In this document: piece by piece, positions 1 to 8,637 of the stretch | Layout of the letters: each line of letters opens with the position of its first letter | Position numbering within the stretch: position 1 is the stretch's first letter | Assembly: GCA_025869365.1 (NCBI GenBank) | Contig: JAOZVV010000196.1 | Coordinates: forward strand, 1 to 64,000 | Origin: Pseudonocardia sp. | GTDB lineage: Bacteria > Actinomycetota > Actinomycetes > Mycobacteriales > Pseudonocardiaceae | Length of the DNA: 64,000 nucleotides | Direction: 5' to 3' | Translations under genes and position numbers: made by a program | The notes under the pieces: model-generated | The model's input: only the letters and a program-made list of their open reading frames with translations | Databases searched by the model: none | What the model was told of the DNA's origin: nothing

Positions 1-1125
1 CCCGCGCAGGCACCGCGGGACCGGCCCGTCGACGTCTCGCTGGCCGGGGCGCGGCTGCTCAGCCTGCCCGGCTCGGCGAAGGAGGTGCGCCAGTTCCGCC
101 TGGAGGCCGGCGCGGGCCTCGCCTACGAGGCCGGGGACGCGCTGAGCGTGCGGCCGGTGAACCATCCCGAGCTGGTCGACGAGTGGCTGACGGCCACGGG
201 CCTCGACGGCGGGGAGACCGTGCGCGTCCCGGAGCAGGGCGCCGTGGCGCTGGCCTTGGCGCTGCACCGGCACCTGGACATCACCCGCATCACCCCGTCG
301 CTGCTCGGCTTCGTCGCCGACCGGCGCGGGGACCACCAGCTCGCGGAGCTGCTGCGCGCCGGCAACACCGTCGAGCTGGCCAAGTGGACGTGGGACCGGC
401 AGGCGGTGGACGTGCTCGCCGAGCACCCGGTGCGGGCCGCCGCGCAGGAGTGGGTGGACGCGCTCTCCCGCCTCACCCCCCGGCAGTACTCGATCTCGTC
501 GAGCCCGCTGACGAGTCCGGGTGAGGTGGCGCTGACCGTCTCGGTCGTACGTTTCACCAGCCGGCACGGCCGCCCCCGCCGCGGCGTCTGCTCGACGTTC
601 CTCGCGGACGCGGCGGACGAGCGGCCGACGGCGGTGTCGGTGCGGCCCGCGCCGCGGTTCCGGCCGCCGGCGGACCCGTCGGTCCCGATGATCATGGTCG
701 GGCCCGGCACCGGGATCGCCCCGTTCCTCGGCTTCCTCGAGGAGCGGCGCGCCCGCGGCCACGAGGGCCGCAACTGGCTGTTCTTCGGCGAGCAGCGCCG
801 GGAGACGGACTTCTACTACCGCGACGAGCTCGACGACCTGCAGCGCGACGGCACCCTGACCCGCCTGGACGTCGCCTTCTCCCGGGACCAGCGGCACAAG
901 GTCTACGTCCAGGACCGCATGCGCGAGCACGGCGCCCAGCTGTGGTCCTGGCTCGCCGACGGCGCCCACGTCTACGTCTGCGGGGACGCGAGCCGGATGG
1001 CGAAGGACGTCGACAGGGCGCTGCGCGACATCGTCGCGGCCCACGGCCGGATGGACGCCGACGGCAGCGCCGCCTACGTCAAGAAGCTCACCGCGGACGG
1101 GCGCTACTCCCGCGACGTGTACTGA
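1..1125 (+). CDS. CysJ/cytochrome P450 reductase-like flavoprotein, 3' part only
   Basis: The frame is open from base 1, so the gene begins upstream of the window; 374 residues are visible. The segment is the FAD- plus NADPH-binding half of a diflavin reductase: RQYSISSSP (visible residue 161, the FAD-binding R-x-Y-S motif), GVCSTFLAD (about 196), the pyrophosphate loop GPGTGIAPFLGF (about 234), VYVCGDASRMAKDVD near the end and a terminal aromatic residue (SRDVY). Such domains move electrons from NADPH through FAD to FMN and then to a partner such as sulfite reductase, nitrate reductase or a P450. In actinobacteria this domain often ends a fused assimilatory nitrate/sulfite reductase flavoprotein, but the missing 5' part decides that. 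The next gene is convergent, 4 bases downstream. Confidence 0.85.
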   Translation, partial: PAQAPRDRPVDVSLAGARLLSLPGSAKEVRQFRLEAGAGLAYEAGDALSVRPVNHPELVDEWLTATGLDGGETVRVPEQGAVALALALHRHLDITRITPSLLGFVADRRGDHQLAELLRAGNTVELAKWTWDRQAVDVLAEHPVRAAAQEWVDALSRLTPRQYSISSSPLTSPGEVALTVSVVRFTSRHGRPRRGVCSTFLADAADERPTAVSVRPAPRFRPPADPSVPMIMVGPGTGIAPFLGFLEERRARGHEGRNWLFFGEQRRETDFYYRDELDDLQRDGTLTRLDVAFSRDQRHKVYVQDRMREHGAQLWSWLADGAHVYVCGDASRMAKDVDRALRDIVAAHGRMDADGSAAYVKKLTADGRYSRDVY

Positions 1126-1129
1126 CGGC

Positions 1130-1612
1130 TCAGCCGACGGCCTCCGCCAGCCGGTCGAGGGTCCCTGCCAGCTGCTCCTCGGAGACGAGCGGGAAGAACT
1201 TGAGGAACTCCGGGTCCTTGACGCTCATCCACTCATAAGTCTGGGTCACCGTCGTGCCGCCGTCGCCCTCGGCGAGGTCGTAGGTGTAGGTGTGGCCGCC
1301 GACGTGCATGTCCCCGAGCTTGCCGGCCAGCTCGCAGCCGGGGTCGATCGCCGGGGACCAGCCGATGCGGGCGTCCGGGACGAACGCCGTCACCGAGTTG
1401 AGCATCCGGTAGTCCCCGAAGGCGTCCTGGTGCATGTTCATGGCGAACACCTGCCCGATGCCGGCGATCGGCTCCGCCTCCCCCTCGACACCGCGGAGCA
1501 TGCCCGCGCCGTCGATCTCCGCGTGTCGCTCCGGGTTCGCCAGGATCGCGAAGATGTCCGCGGCCGGCGCGTCGATCACCCTGCTGACCTGCAACTTCCT
1601 GCTGGTGTCCAC
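1130..1612 (-). CDS. SRPBCC (START-like) family protein
   Basis: A 160-residue protein starting at GTG 1612, with a GAGGGAG ribosome site just upstream. The N-terminus (VSRVIDAPAADIFAILANPE) is the usual opening strand and helix of the SRPBCC/polyketide-cyclase fold, and the C-terminal long helix (LVSEEQLAGTLDRLAEAV) closes the hydrophobic cavity. Family members bind lipids, polyketides or aromatic ligands; no catalytic residues can be assigned. It stands alone on the minus strand, convergent with the flavoprotein. About 225 bases separate it from the divergent PEP-mutase-type gene, so a shared regulatory region is possible. Specific function unknown. Confidence 0.8.
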   Translation of the reverse strand: MDTSRKLQVSRVIDAPAADIFAILANPERHAEIDGAGMLRGVEGEAEPIAGIGQVFAMNMHQDAFGDYRMLNSVTAFVPDARIGWSPAIDPGCELAGKLGDMHVGGHTYTYDLAEGDGGTTVTQTYEWMSVKDPEFLKFFPLVSEEQLAGTLDRLAEAVG

Positions 1613-1719
1613 GATGCTCCCTCACGTAGTGACCCAGAACACGTTCTCGGTCACGGTGGCACAGCGGATCTCCGACCGCAGGACGGGGGACGCCCGACGG
1701 CCGCGGTGGGATCGACGCG

Positions 1720-1792
1720 ACGCGCGCGACCTGGTGCGACGCGCGCGGTCGACGGGCGGTGTGGGGCCGGACACCGCGCGTGGGCCGGACGG
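1720..1792. repeat. CG-rich palindromic array of the CACGCGCGG/CCGCGCGTG type
   Basis: The divergent intergenic region contains GACGCGCGCG, GACGCGCGCGGTCGAC (1737-1752) and ACACCGCGCGTGG (1770-1782). The same words recur near 18371-18452 and 19461-19522. The segment reads as degenerate inverted copies of one short unit around GTCGAC. It is probably a dispersed intergenic repeat, although a regulatory role cannot be excluded. Confidence 0.5.
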
Positions 1793-1837
1793 TGGGGGGC
1801 GGGTGCGCGCCGGTCGTTCGTGAGCGAAGCTGGTCCC

Positions 1838-2731
1838 ATGCCCTCCATCTCGAACCCCGCACGTCTGCGGGAGCTCCTCGCCCGCGTCCCGCAGGACGGC
1901 CCCCTGATCCTCCCCGGCGCCTACGACGGCCTCTCCGCCCGCCTCGTCGAGCTCGCAGGCTTCGACGCCGCCTACATGACGGGCTTCGGCACCACCGCGA
2001 CACTGCTCGGCGCGCCGGACGTCGGCCTGCTGAGCGGCACCGAGATGGCGGACCACGCGCGCCGGCTCGCGTCCGCGATCGGGATCCCGCTGCTGGCGGA
2101 CGCGGACACCGGCTACGGAAACGCGATCAACGTCGGCCGGACCGTCGCGGAGTACGAACGCGGCGGCGTCGCCGGGATCCAGCTCGAGGACCAGGTCACG
2201 CCGAAGAAGTGCGGACACATGGCCGGCAAGGCGATCGTCTCCACCGCGGAGATGGTCGGGAAGCTGCACGCCGCCGTCGACGCGCGGCGGGACCCGGACC
2301 TCGTGCTGATCGCCCGGACGGACGCGATCGCCGTCGACGGCGTGGACGCCGCGATCGAGCGGGCCCACGCCTACCTGGCGGCGGGCGCGGACGCGCTGTT
2401 CGTCGAGGCCCCGACCGCCGAGGCGGACATCGAGCGGATCGCCGGCGAGCTCGCCGGGAAGGCCCCGCTCGTCTTCAACTGGGTCGAGGGCGGGAAGACG
2501 CCGCCGATGGACGTCGCGACCATCGGGAAGCTCGGGTTCGCGATGATCCTGTTCCCGATCGGCGCCCTGCTCGCCGCGACCGCCGGGATGCGGACCTACC
2601 TCGCCGCGCTCAAGGCGGACGGCACGTCGAGCGCCGAGACGATGGCGGCGCTCCCGAGCTTCGAGGAGTTCACCGGCCTCGTCGGCCTGCCGGAGGTCCG
2701 GGAGCGGGAGCAGCGCTACGCCGCACCCTGA
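1838..2731 (+). CDS. Isocitrate lyase/PEP mutase superfamily enzyme
   Basis: The ATG at 1838 begins MPSISNPARLRELLA, the usual start of this family; the frame continues upstream, but that part reads as noncoding. The 297-residue length fits oxaloacetate decarboxylases, 2,3-dimethylmalate lyases and methylisocitrate-lyase-like enzymes. Visible signatures are the early PGAYDGLSARL, the metal-binding ADADTGYGNA (about residues 87-96), QLEDQ, and KKCGHMAGK, which is the catalytic KKCGH loop of lyases in this superfamily. Such enzymes cleave or form C-C or P-C bonds of 2-hydroxy or 2-oxo dicarboxylates in the cytoplasm using Mg2+. The gene ends 4 bases from the convergent transporter. The substrate is not decidable from sequence. 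Confidence 0.85.
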   Translation: MPSISNPARLRELLARVPQDGPLILPGAYDGLSARLVELAGFDAAYMTGFGTTATLLGAPDVGLLSGTEMADHARRLASAIGIPLLADADTGYGNAINVGRTVAEYERGGVAGIQLEDQVTPKKCGHMAGKAIVSTAEMVGKLHAAVDARRDPDLVLIARTDAIAVDGVDAAIERAHAYLAAGADALFVEAPTAEADIERIAGELAGKAPLVFNWVEGGKTPPMDVATIGKLGFAMILFPIGALLAATAGMRTYLAALKADGTSSAETMAALPSFEEFTGLVGLPEVREREQRYAAP

Positions 2732-2735
2732 GCGG

Positions 2736-4058
2736 TCACGACGAACCCAGCACGAACGCCTCCCGCTCCGCCTCCGGCCGTTCCCGCAGGGCCAGCACCG
2801 CCACGAAGGTGACGAGGCAGGCCCCGAGCATGTACGCGGAGACGGAGAGGGAGGTGCCCGTGCGCGCGATCAGGTAGGTGGCGAGCAGCGGGGCGAACCC
2901 GCCGCCGAGGATCGCCCCGAACGCGTAGGCGAACGAGACGCCGCTGTAGCGGATCGGCACCGGGAACAGCTCGGCGTAGGTGGCGGCCTGCGGGCCGTAG
3001 GTGAGCCCGAGGCCGAAGGCCAGCACCACGACCGCCACCAGCATCAACGGCACCGAGCGGGTGTCGAGGAGCAGGAAGAACGGGAAGGTCCAGGCGCCCA
3101 TCGCGACGATGCCCACCAGGTAGACGCGGCGCCGCCCGATCCGGTCCGACAGGTGCCCGGCGTAGAGGGTGAACACACCCCACGCCACCGCGCCGACGAT
3201 CCCCACCAGCAGCATCGTCGCGCTGGACAGGCCGAGCGTGCGGGTGCCGTAGGAGGTGACGAACGCGATCAGGATGTAGCCGACCATGTTGTTGGCGAGG
3301 AAGAGCCCGATCGCGACCAGGATCTCCCGGCGGCTCGTGCGCAGCAGTTCCGGCAGCGGCGCCGAGCGGTGCGCCCGGCGCTCGCGCATCTCGACGAACA
3401 CCGGGCTCTCGGACACCCGGGACCGGACGAAGAGCCCGACGCCGATCAGCACCACGCTGAGCAGGAACGGGATCCGCCAGCCCCAGGACTCGAACTGCGC
3501 CTCCGTCGTCGACGCCGAGACGACGAAGAACACCAGGTTCGCCAGCAGCAGCCCGATCGGCACGCCGATCTGCGGATACGCCCCGAAGTAGCCGCGGCGC
3601 CCCGGCGGCGCGTGCTCGACCGACATCAGCGCCGCGCCGCCCCACTCCCCGCCCGCGGACAGGCCCTGCAGCAGCCGGAGCAGCACGAGCAGGATCGGCG
3701 CCGCGATCCCGATCGAGGCGTAGCCGGGGAGCAGGCCGACCCCCACCGTGGCGAGCCCCATCAGCAGCAGGGTGCCGACCAGCACGGCCTTGCGGCCGAT
3801 CCGGTCCCCCAGATGTCCGGCGACGACACCGCCGATCGGCCGGGCGAAGAAGCTCACGCCGAGCGTGGCGAAGGAGGCCAGCAGGGCGGCGTTCCCGTCG
3901 AGCGCCGGGAAGAACAGCTTCCCGAACACCAGCCCCGCGGCGGAGGCGTAGACGAAGAAGTCGTACCACTCGATCGTCGTGCCGACGAGGCTGGCGCCGA
4001 CGACGCGGCGCAGCTGGGCCCGGTCGGTCGCGGTCGCGGTCCCGGGGGTCTCGGACAT
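2736..4058 (-). CDS. MFS transporter, metabolite:H+ symporter (MHS) family
   Basis: The start is set at ATG 4058 (MSETPGTATA) because GGGAGGA lies about 8 bases upstream; the longer frame is a Pro-rich artefact. The 440-residue product begins with RRVVGASLVGTTIEWYDFF, the hallmark first helix of the MHS branch (ProP, KgtP, shikimate transporters). GHLGDRIGRKAVL is the conserved MFS loop 2-3 motif, and about 12 hydrophobic helices follow. These proteins import carboxylates, betaines or aromatic acids with protons. The gene is 68 bases downstream of the P450 fusion on the same strand, so the pair probably forms an operon for uptake and oxidation of one compound. Confidence 0.88.
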   Translation of the reverse strand: MSETPGTATATDRAQLRRVVGASLVGTTIEWYDFFVYASAAGLVFGKLFFPALDGNAALLASFATLGVSFFARPIGGVVAGHLGDRIGRKAVLVGTLLLMGLATVGVGLLPGYASIGIAAPILLVLLRLLQGLSAGGEWGGAALMSVEHAPPGRRGYFGAYPQIGVPIGLLLANLVFFVVSASTTEAQFESWGWRIPFLLSVVLIGVGLFVRSRVSESPVFVEMRERRAHRSAPLPELLRTSRREILVAIGLFLANNMVGYILIAFVTSYGTRTLGLSSATMLLVGIVGAVAWGVFTLYAGHLSDRIGRRRVYLVGIVAMGAWTFPFFLLLDTRSVPLMLVAVVVLAFGLGLTYGPQAATYAELFPVPIRYSGVSFAYAFGAILGGGFAPLLATYLIARTGTSLSVSAYMLGACLVTFVAVLALRERPEAEREAFVLGSS

Positions 4059-4126
4059 CGGCTGGTCCTCCCGTGCGGTGGCGGAGCGGACGCGGCGAGG
4101 GGCAGGGATCAGGTGAGGGGCAGGGA

Positions 4127-6400
4127 TCAGAGGTCGAGGAGGAGCGACGGGCCGCGGGCGCGCGAGCAGCACGCCGTCATCCGGGAGCCCGAGGCGCGCT
4201 CGGCCCGGGTCAGCACGAGATCGCGATGGTCGATCTCACCGCCGAGCACCGGGACCTCGCAGGTGCCGCACAGGCCTTCCTCGCAGTCGCTGCGGACGTC
4301 GACGTCGGCGGCCCGCAGGGCCTGCAGCACGGTCTCCCCCGCCCCCACGGGCACGGTGCGGCCCGAGCGTGCCAGCACGACGTCGAAGGCGTGCTCCCGC
4401 TCCGGGTCGAGCGCGCCGCCGGCGGCGCTGAAGTACTCGACCCGCAGCGCGTCGTCCGGCCAGGTCCGCGTCGCGGTCTCGACGGCCCCGATCAGCCGGG
4501 CGGGGCCGCACGCGTGGACCCGGGTGTCCGGCCGCGGTGCGGCGAACAGCGCCCCGACGTCCAGGCGGGCGCCCTCGGCACCGACGTGCAGGGCGAGCCG
4601 GTCCCCGTGGTCCCGGTGCAGCCGGTCCAGGAAGGCCATGGCGTCCCGGGTGCGGCCGCAGTAGTGGATCTCGTAGTCCAGGCCGCGGCGGCGGGCCTCG
4701 TCCGCCGTCGCGAGGATCGGGGTGATGCCGATCCCGCCCGCGACCAGGACGAGCCGCCGGGTCTGCGGGTCGAGCCGGAAGTGGTTGCGGGGCCCGCGCA
4801 GGCGCAGCGCGTGGCCGGGCCGCAGTGCCTCGTGCACGAACCGCGAGCCGCCGCGGCTCTGCGGCGCCAGGTGCACGGCGATCGTGTAGTGCTCGCGGTC
4901 CGCCGGGTCCCCGCACAGGGAGTACTGCCGGGTCACCCCGCCCACCTCGAGGTCCACGTGCGAGCCCGCGGACCACGCCGGTAGCGGCCCGGAGGCGGAC
5001 GTGAGCCGGACGGAGACGACGTCCGCGGCCTCGCGCTCGACCGCGTCGACGATCACGGCCCGGGTCACGGCGCGCCGGTCCGGCTCCCCGAGCCGCACCG
5101 GGTGGCGACGGTCCAGGACGCCGGGATCGCGCCGCTCGGGGTTGGCCGCCGGGTCCCAGCGCACCCGCAGGTGCTCCGGCCCGCGGAAGGAGGTGTTGGG
5201 CAGGTAGGTGATCCGCTGGTCCGCCACCAGCTCCAGGTGCGGGAGCCGGGTGGTGAGCTCCTCCAGGAAGACCTGCAGCTCCATCCGCGCGAGGTTCTTG
5301 CCCAGACACTGGTGGCTGCCGAAGCCGAACGTCAGGTGGTCCGCGGTGTTCTCCCGGCGGAGGTCGACGGCGTCGGGGTCGTCGAAGTGCCGCTCGTCGT
5401 GGTTCGCCGACGAGCTGACGATCAGTAGCTTGGCCCCGGCCGGGATCGGCACGCCGCCGATCGTCGTGTCCGCCGTGACGAGCCGCCGCCAGGCCGCGAC
5501 GGAACCGTTGTGCCGCAGGCACTCCTCCACCGCGTTCGAGATCAGCGCGGGATCGGCGCAGATCTGGGTCCACACCGCCCGGTTCTCCAGCAGCAGCTTC
5601 AGCGCGTTGGCCGCGGCGTTGGCCGTGGTCTCGTGGGCCGCGACGATGCCGGCCATCATCATCGAGTGCAGGTAGGAGTCCGTGACGACGTCCGGCTGCT
5701 CCTGCTGCTTCCGGATGCTGTAGGGCATCCAGCCGTGCCCGGACGGGTCCTTCCGGATCTTCTCCACGACCGTCCCCGCGTACGTCCAGAACTTCCCGAC
5801 GGCGTCCGCGACGGCCACCTGCTCGTCCGGTGACGGGCGGCCCCAGGTGTTCACGGTGTGCGCGATCGAGTACTTCCGCAGTGTCGGCATGTCCTCCTCG
5901 GGGACGCCGAGGAACTCCAGCGCGACGGTGAGCGTGACCTCCCAGAACATCTCGTCGACGAGGTCCGCCTCGCCCCGGTCGACGAACCGGTCCACGTACT
6001 CCCGGGCCAGCCGGCGCACCATCGGCTCGTGGTGGGCCAGCTCGGCAGGGGCGAAGGGGCCCATCAGCGCGCGGCGGCGCGGCATGTGCGCGGGCTCGTC
6101 CTCGTTCACCAGCGTGCGGTCCATCGCGTAGCCGTGCCGCGCGAGCGTGGCGACGGCCTCGGCGCAGACCGGGGTGATCTTCTCCAGCGCGATCGACGGG
6201 GAGAACAGCGCGTTGTCCCGGAAGACGGCGCGGACGTCGTCGAAGCGGGTGACCACCCAGTAGCCCAGCTCGGGGCTGTAGAACACCGGCTCCTCGTCCC
6301 GGGACCACCGCAGTGACGCGGGCGGATCGGCCTGATAGTCGTCCCCGAAGGGATCGAACGCGGCCGCGCGGGCCGAGACCGGGCAGCCGTCTGCCGTCAT
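4127..6400 (-). CDS. Self-sufficient cytochrome P450 fused to FMN reductase and [2Fe-2S] ferredoxin (CYP116B-like)
   Basis: The 757-residue start is at ATG 6400 (MTADGCPVSARAAAFDPF). Domain 1 (about 1-425) is a P450, with I-helix AGIVAAHETTANA, the E-x-x-R in EECLRHNG, the segment GSVAAWRR and heme loop FGFGSHQCLG (Cys365). Domain 2 (about 440-660) is a phthalate-dioxygenase-reductase module, with RQYSLCGD for FMN and LVAGGIGITPI for NADH/NADPH. Domain 3 (about 670-757) is a plant-type ferredoxin, with CEEGLCGTC starting near Cys706. This order is that of CYP116B enzymes, which hydroxylate or dealkylate without partner proteins. The MHS transporter lies downstream. No good Shine-Dalgarno precedes the ATG, so a leaderless transcript is possible. 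Confidence 0.93.
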   Translation of the reverse strand: MTADGCPVSARAAAFDPFGDDYQADPPASLRWSRDEEPVFYSPELGYWVVTRFDDVRAVFRDNALFSPSIALEKITPVCAEAVATLARHGYAMDRTLVNEDEPAHMPRRRALMGPFAPAELAHHEPMVRRLAREYVDRFVDRGEADLVDEMFWEVTLTVALEFLGVPEEDMPTLRKYSIAHTVNTWGRPSPDEQVAVADAVGKFWTYAGTVVEKIRKDPSGHGWMPYSIRKQQEQPDVVTDSYLHSMMMAGIVAAHETTANAAANALKLLLENRAVWTQICADPALISNAVEECLRHNGSVAAWRRLVTADTTIGGVPIPAGAKLLIVSSSANHDERHFDDPDAVDLRRENTADHLTFGFGSHQCLGKNLARMELQVFLEELTTRLPHLELVADQRITYLPNTSFRGPEHLRVRWDPAANPERRDPGVLDRRHPVRLGEPDRRAVTRAVIVDAVEREAADVVSVRLTSASGPLPAWSAGSHVDLEVGGVTRQYSLCGDPADREHYTIAVHLAPQSRGGSRFVHEALRPGHALRLRGPRNHFRLDPQTRRLVLVAGGIGITPILATADEARRRGLDYEIHYCGRTRDAMAFLDRLHRDHGDRLALHVGAEGARLDVGALFAAPRPDTRVHACGPARLIGAVETATRTWPDDALRVEYFSAAGGALDPEREHAFDVVLARSGRTVPVGAGETVLQALRAADVDVRSDCEEGLCGTCEVPVLGGEIDHRDLVLTRAERASGSRMTACCSRARGPSLLLDL

Positions 6401-6551
6401 GGGTCGGAGCCTAGGTCCCGGGCCGGGCGAGCGCATCCGACGAGCGCATCCGACGAGCGCGGGCCGGTCCGGGTGACGGGCGCGGAGTGCCGCGGGATAC
6501 ATCTCGGGCCGGGCACGGGCGGACGGCGCCGCGGCTTGCGACACTGAGACC

Positions 6552-7817
6552 ATGGACGCCTCCCGCCCGCTCCCCGGTTCGACCGACCTGCTCGTCGTCG
6601 GCGCCGGGCCCGCGGGCTCGGCCGCCGCCGCGTGGGCCGCCCGACACGGCCTGGACGTCGTCCTCGCGGACGCGGCGGTGTTCCCGCGGGACAAGACCTG
6701 CGGGGACGGCCTGACGCCGCGCGCGATCGCCGAGCTGGACCGGCTCGGCCTGGGTGAGTGGGTGCGCTCGCACGGATCGAACCGCGGGCTGCGGGCGGCC
6801 GGCTTCGGGCAGGAGCTGTACCTGCCGTGGCCGGGCGGCTCGCTCCCCGGCAACGGCAGCGCGGTGGCACGCACCGAGCTGGACGCGCGGATCCGGGACG
6901 TCGCGCTGGACTCCGGCGCGACCCCGCTGGAGGGCGCCAAGGCCGTCGACGTCGAGCGGGACGGCGAGCGGATCTCCGGCGTCGTGTTCGCCCTGGCGGA
7001 CGGCGGCACCGCGACGGTCGCGTGCGAGCGGCTCGTCGTCGCGGACGGGGCCCGGTCGACGCTGGGCCGGGTGCTCGGTCGCGAGTGGCACAAGGACACC
7101 GCCTACGGCGTCGCGGCCCGCGGGTACATCCGCTCGGGCCGCAGCGACGACGAGTGGATCTCCTCGCACCTCGAGCTGCGCGGCACCTCCGACGAGGTGC
7201 TGGCCGGCTACGGCTGGGTGTTCCCGCTGAACAACGGGGAGGTCAACATCGGGGTCGGCACGCTCGCCACGGACGCGCGCCCGGCCAAGGTCAGGCTGCG
7301 CGCGCTCATCGAGCTCTACGCGGACCTGCGCCGCGAGGACTGGCAGCTCGACGGCCCGGTCCGGCTCCCGGCGTCCGCGCTGCTCCCGATGGGCGGCGCG
7401 GTCTCCGGGGTCGCCGGGCCGAACTGGGCGCTGATCGGGGACGCCGCGGGCTGCGTCAACCCGCTCAACGGCGAGGGCATCGACTACGGCCTCGAGACCG
7501 GACGGGTGGTGGCCGAGCTGCTGACCGGGGAGAAGGACCTCGCCACCGCCTGGCCCGCGACCCTGCGCACCCACTACGGCCAGGCGTTCTCCATCGCGCG
7601 CCGGCTGGCCGGCCTGCTCACCCTCCCCCGGCTGCTCCCACTCGCGGGTCCGGTGGGGATGCGTTCCCGTGGGCTGATGACGGTGGCCCTGCGGGTGATG
7701 GGCAACCTGGTGACGGACGAGGACCGGGACCTCACCGCCCGGGCCTGGCGGGCCGCGGGCCGGCTGTCCCTGCGGTTCGACGAGCGCCCGCCCTTCCCGG
7801 CCGCGGACCTGCGGTAG
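6552..7817 (+). CDS. Geranylgeranyl reductase family FAD oxidoreductase (MenJ-like)
   Basis: This 421-residue protein has an N-terminal FAD Rossmann motif (VVGAGPAGSAAAAWAA, about residues 16-31), followed by FPRDKTCGDGLTPRAI, the cysteine-containing signature of plant and archaeal geranylgeranyl reductases. The second FAD contact is ALIGDAAGCVNPLNGEGI. Length and motifs match mycobacterial MenJ-type enzymes, which reduce an isoprene unit of menaquinone, or archaeal lipid saturases. MenJ genes often sit beside respiratory operons, but this one stands alone between the divergent P450 gene and convergent ANTAR genes, so its substrate remains open. Confidence 0.85.
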   Translation: MDASRPLPGSTDLLVVGAGPAGSAAAAWAARHGLDVVLADAAVFPRDKTCGDGLTPRAIAELDRLGLGEWVRSHGSNRGLRAAGFGQELYLPWPGGSLPGNGSAVARTELDARIRDVALDSGATPLEGAKAVDVERDGERISGVVFALADGGTATVACERLVVADGARSTLGRVLGREWHKDTAYGVAARGYIRSGRSDDEWISSHLELRGTSDEVLAGYGWVFPLNNGEVNIGVGTLATDARPAKVRLRALIELYADLRREDWQLDGPVRLPASALLPMGGAVSGVAGPNWALIGDAAGCVNPLNGEGIDYGLETGRVVAELLTGEKDLATAWPATLRTHYGQAFSIARRLAGLLTLPRLLPLAGPVGMRSRGLMTVALRVMGNLVTDEDRDLTARAWRAAGRLSLRFDERPPFPAADLR

Positions 7818-7838
7818 GGCACGCGCACCGCGGAATCC

Positions 7839-8585
7839 CTAGCGCCGCATGGCGAGCACCACGCCCGGGGCGAGGTCCCCGACCGTGATCTGCCGGGCGG
7901 TGTCGGCGAGGCGCACGTTGTTGGACCGTGCGTAGCGGCGCAACGCGTCGAACGCCTCGGTCATCCCGATGCCGGCGTGCTCGGCGAGCACGCCCTTCGC
8001 CTGCTCGACGACGATCCGGCTGTTCAGCGCGGTCTGCAGCTGCTCGTTGACCACCTCTCCGCGCCGGATCAGGCGTTCCGAGAGGATCCCGATCGTCGCG
8101 ACGTCCGCCAGTGCCTGGCCCAGCGCGAGGTCGTCCTCCGGGATCGGGCCCGGCGCGTGGTGGAAGAGGTTCAGCGCGCCGATCGCCTGCCCGCGCAGCC
8201 TCAGGGGCAGCGCGTGCACCGACCGGAAGGCGCCGCGGTCCGCCAGCGCGGCGACGAACCCCGGCCACCGGTCCGCGGACTCGACGATGTCCTCGACGCT
8301 GACCGGGGCGGAGGTGCGGAAGCAGTCCAGGCACGGTCCCTCGGCGCTCTGCAGCTGCAGCAGCTCCATCAGCTCCGCGTCCTCGTTCGATGCCGCGACC
8401 ACCCGGAGCTCCCCCCGGGCGTCCGCGAGCACCAGGCCGGCGGCGTCCGCGGAGAGCAGTTCGACGCTGTACCCGATGAGCCGGTCCAACAGATCGATGA
8501 CGTCGTAGTCGTCGACCATCGTGTCGGCGAGCACGACGAAGGCCCGGCCGATCCGCCGTTCGCGGTCGCTGTGTCCCTCGTTCAC
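7839..8585 (-). CDS. GAF-ANTAR domain RNA-binding antiterminator (second of a pair)
   Basis: The start is placed at GTG 8585 (VNEGHSDRERRIGRAF) because ACGGGGA sits 6 bases upstream. A GTG at 8636, directly after the stop of the preceding gene, is an alternative and adds 17 residues. From 8585 the protein is 248 residues. The GAF domain spans about 20-165 (LLSADAAGLVLAD, LQSAEGPCLDCF, ALPLRLRGQAIGALNLF). The C-terminal ANTAR domain (about 175-230: ALNSRIVVEQAKGVLAE, AFDALRRYAR) has the typical three-helix pattern. ANTAR proteins bind paired RNA hairpins and prevent termination; the GAF part senses an unknown ligand. It is likely co-transcribed with the upstream paralogue. Confidence 0.9.
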   Translation of the reverse strand: MNEGHSDRERRIGRAFVVLADTMVDDYDVIDLLDRLIGYSVELLSADAAGLVLADARGELRVVAASNEDAELMELLQLQSAEGPCLDCFRTSAPVSVEDIVESADRWPGFVAALADRGAFRSVHALPLRLRGQAIGALNLFHHAPGPIPEDDLALGQALADVATIGILSERLIRRGEVVNEQLQTALNSRIVVEQAKGVLAEHAGIGMTEAFDALRRYARSNNVRLADTARQITVGDLAPGVVLAMRR

Positions 8586-8637
8586 GCCGGATCCCCGTCC
8601 CTGTGTCGAGTTGTCGGTGACGCTTCTACCGTGCACA

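Noticed and set aside
1292-1837. Upstream extension of the PEP-mutase-type reading frame
   Set aside because: It is antisense to the SRPBCC gene and lacks family similarity; the family N-terminus starts at ATG 1838.
1838-2731. Methylisocitrate lyase paired with the PrpD gene
   Set aside because: It is 30 kb away and not in a shared operon or with a shared operator.
2736-3969. Long Arg-rich reading frames opposite or beside many genes
   Set aside because: In DNA of this GC content alternative frames stay open by chance; they show Arg/Ala/Pro bias and no domains.
6401-7099. 233-residue N-terminal extension of the P450 fusion
   Set aside because: It is antisense to the geranylgeranyl-reductase gene, is Ser/Arg/Pro-rich, and P450 sequence starts at ATG 6400.
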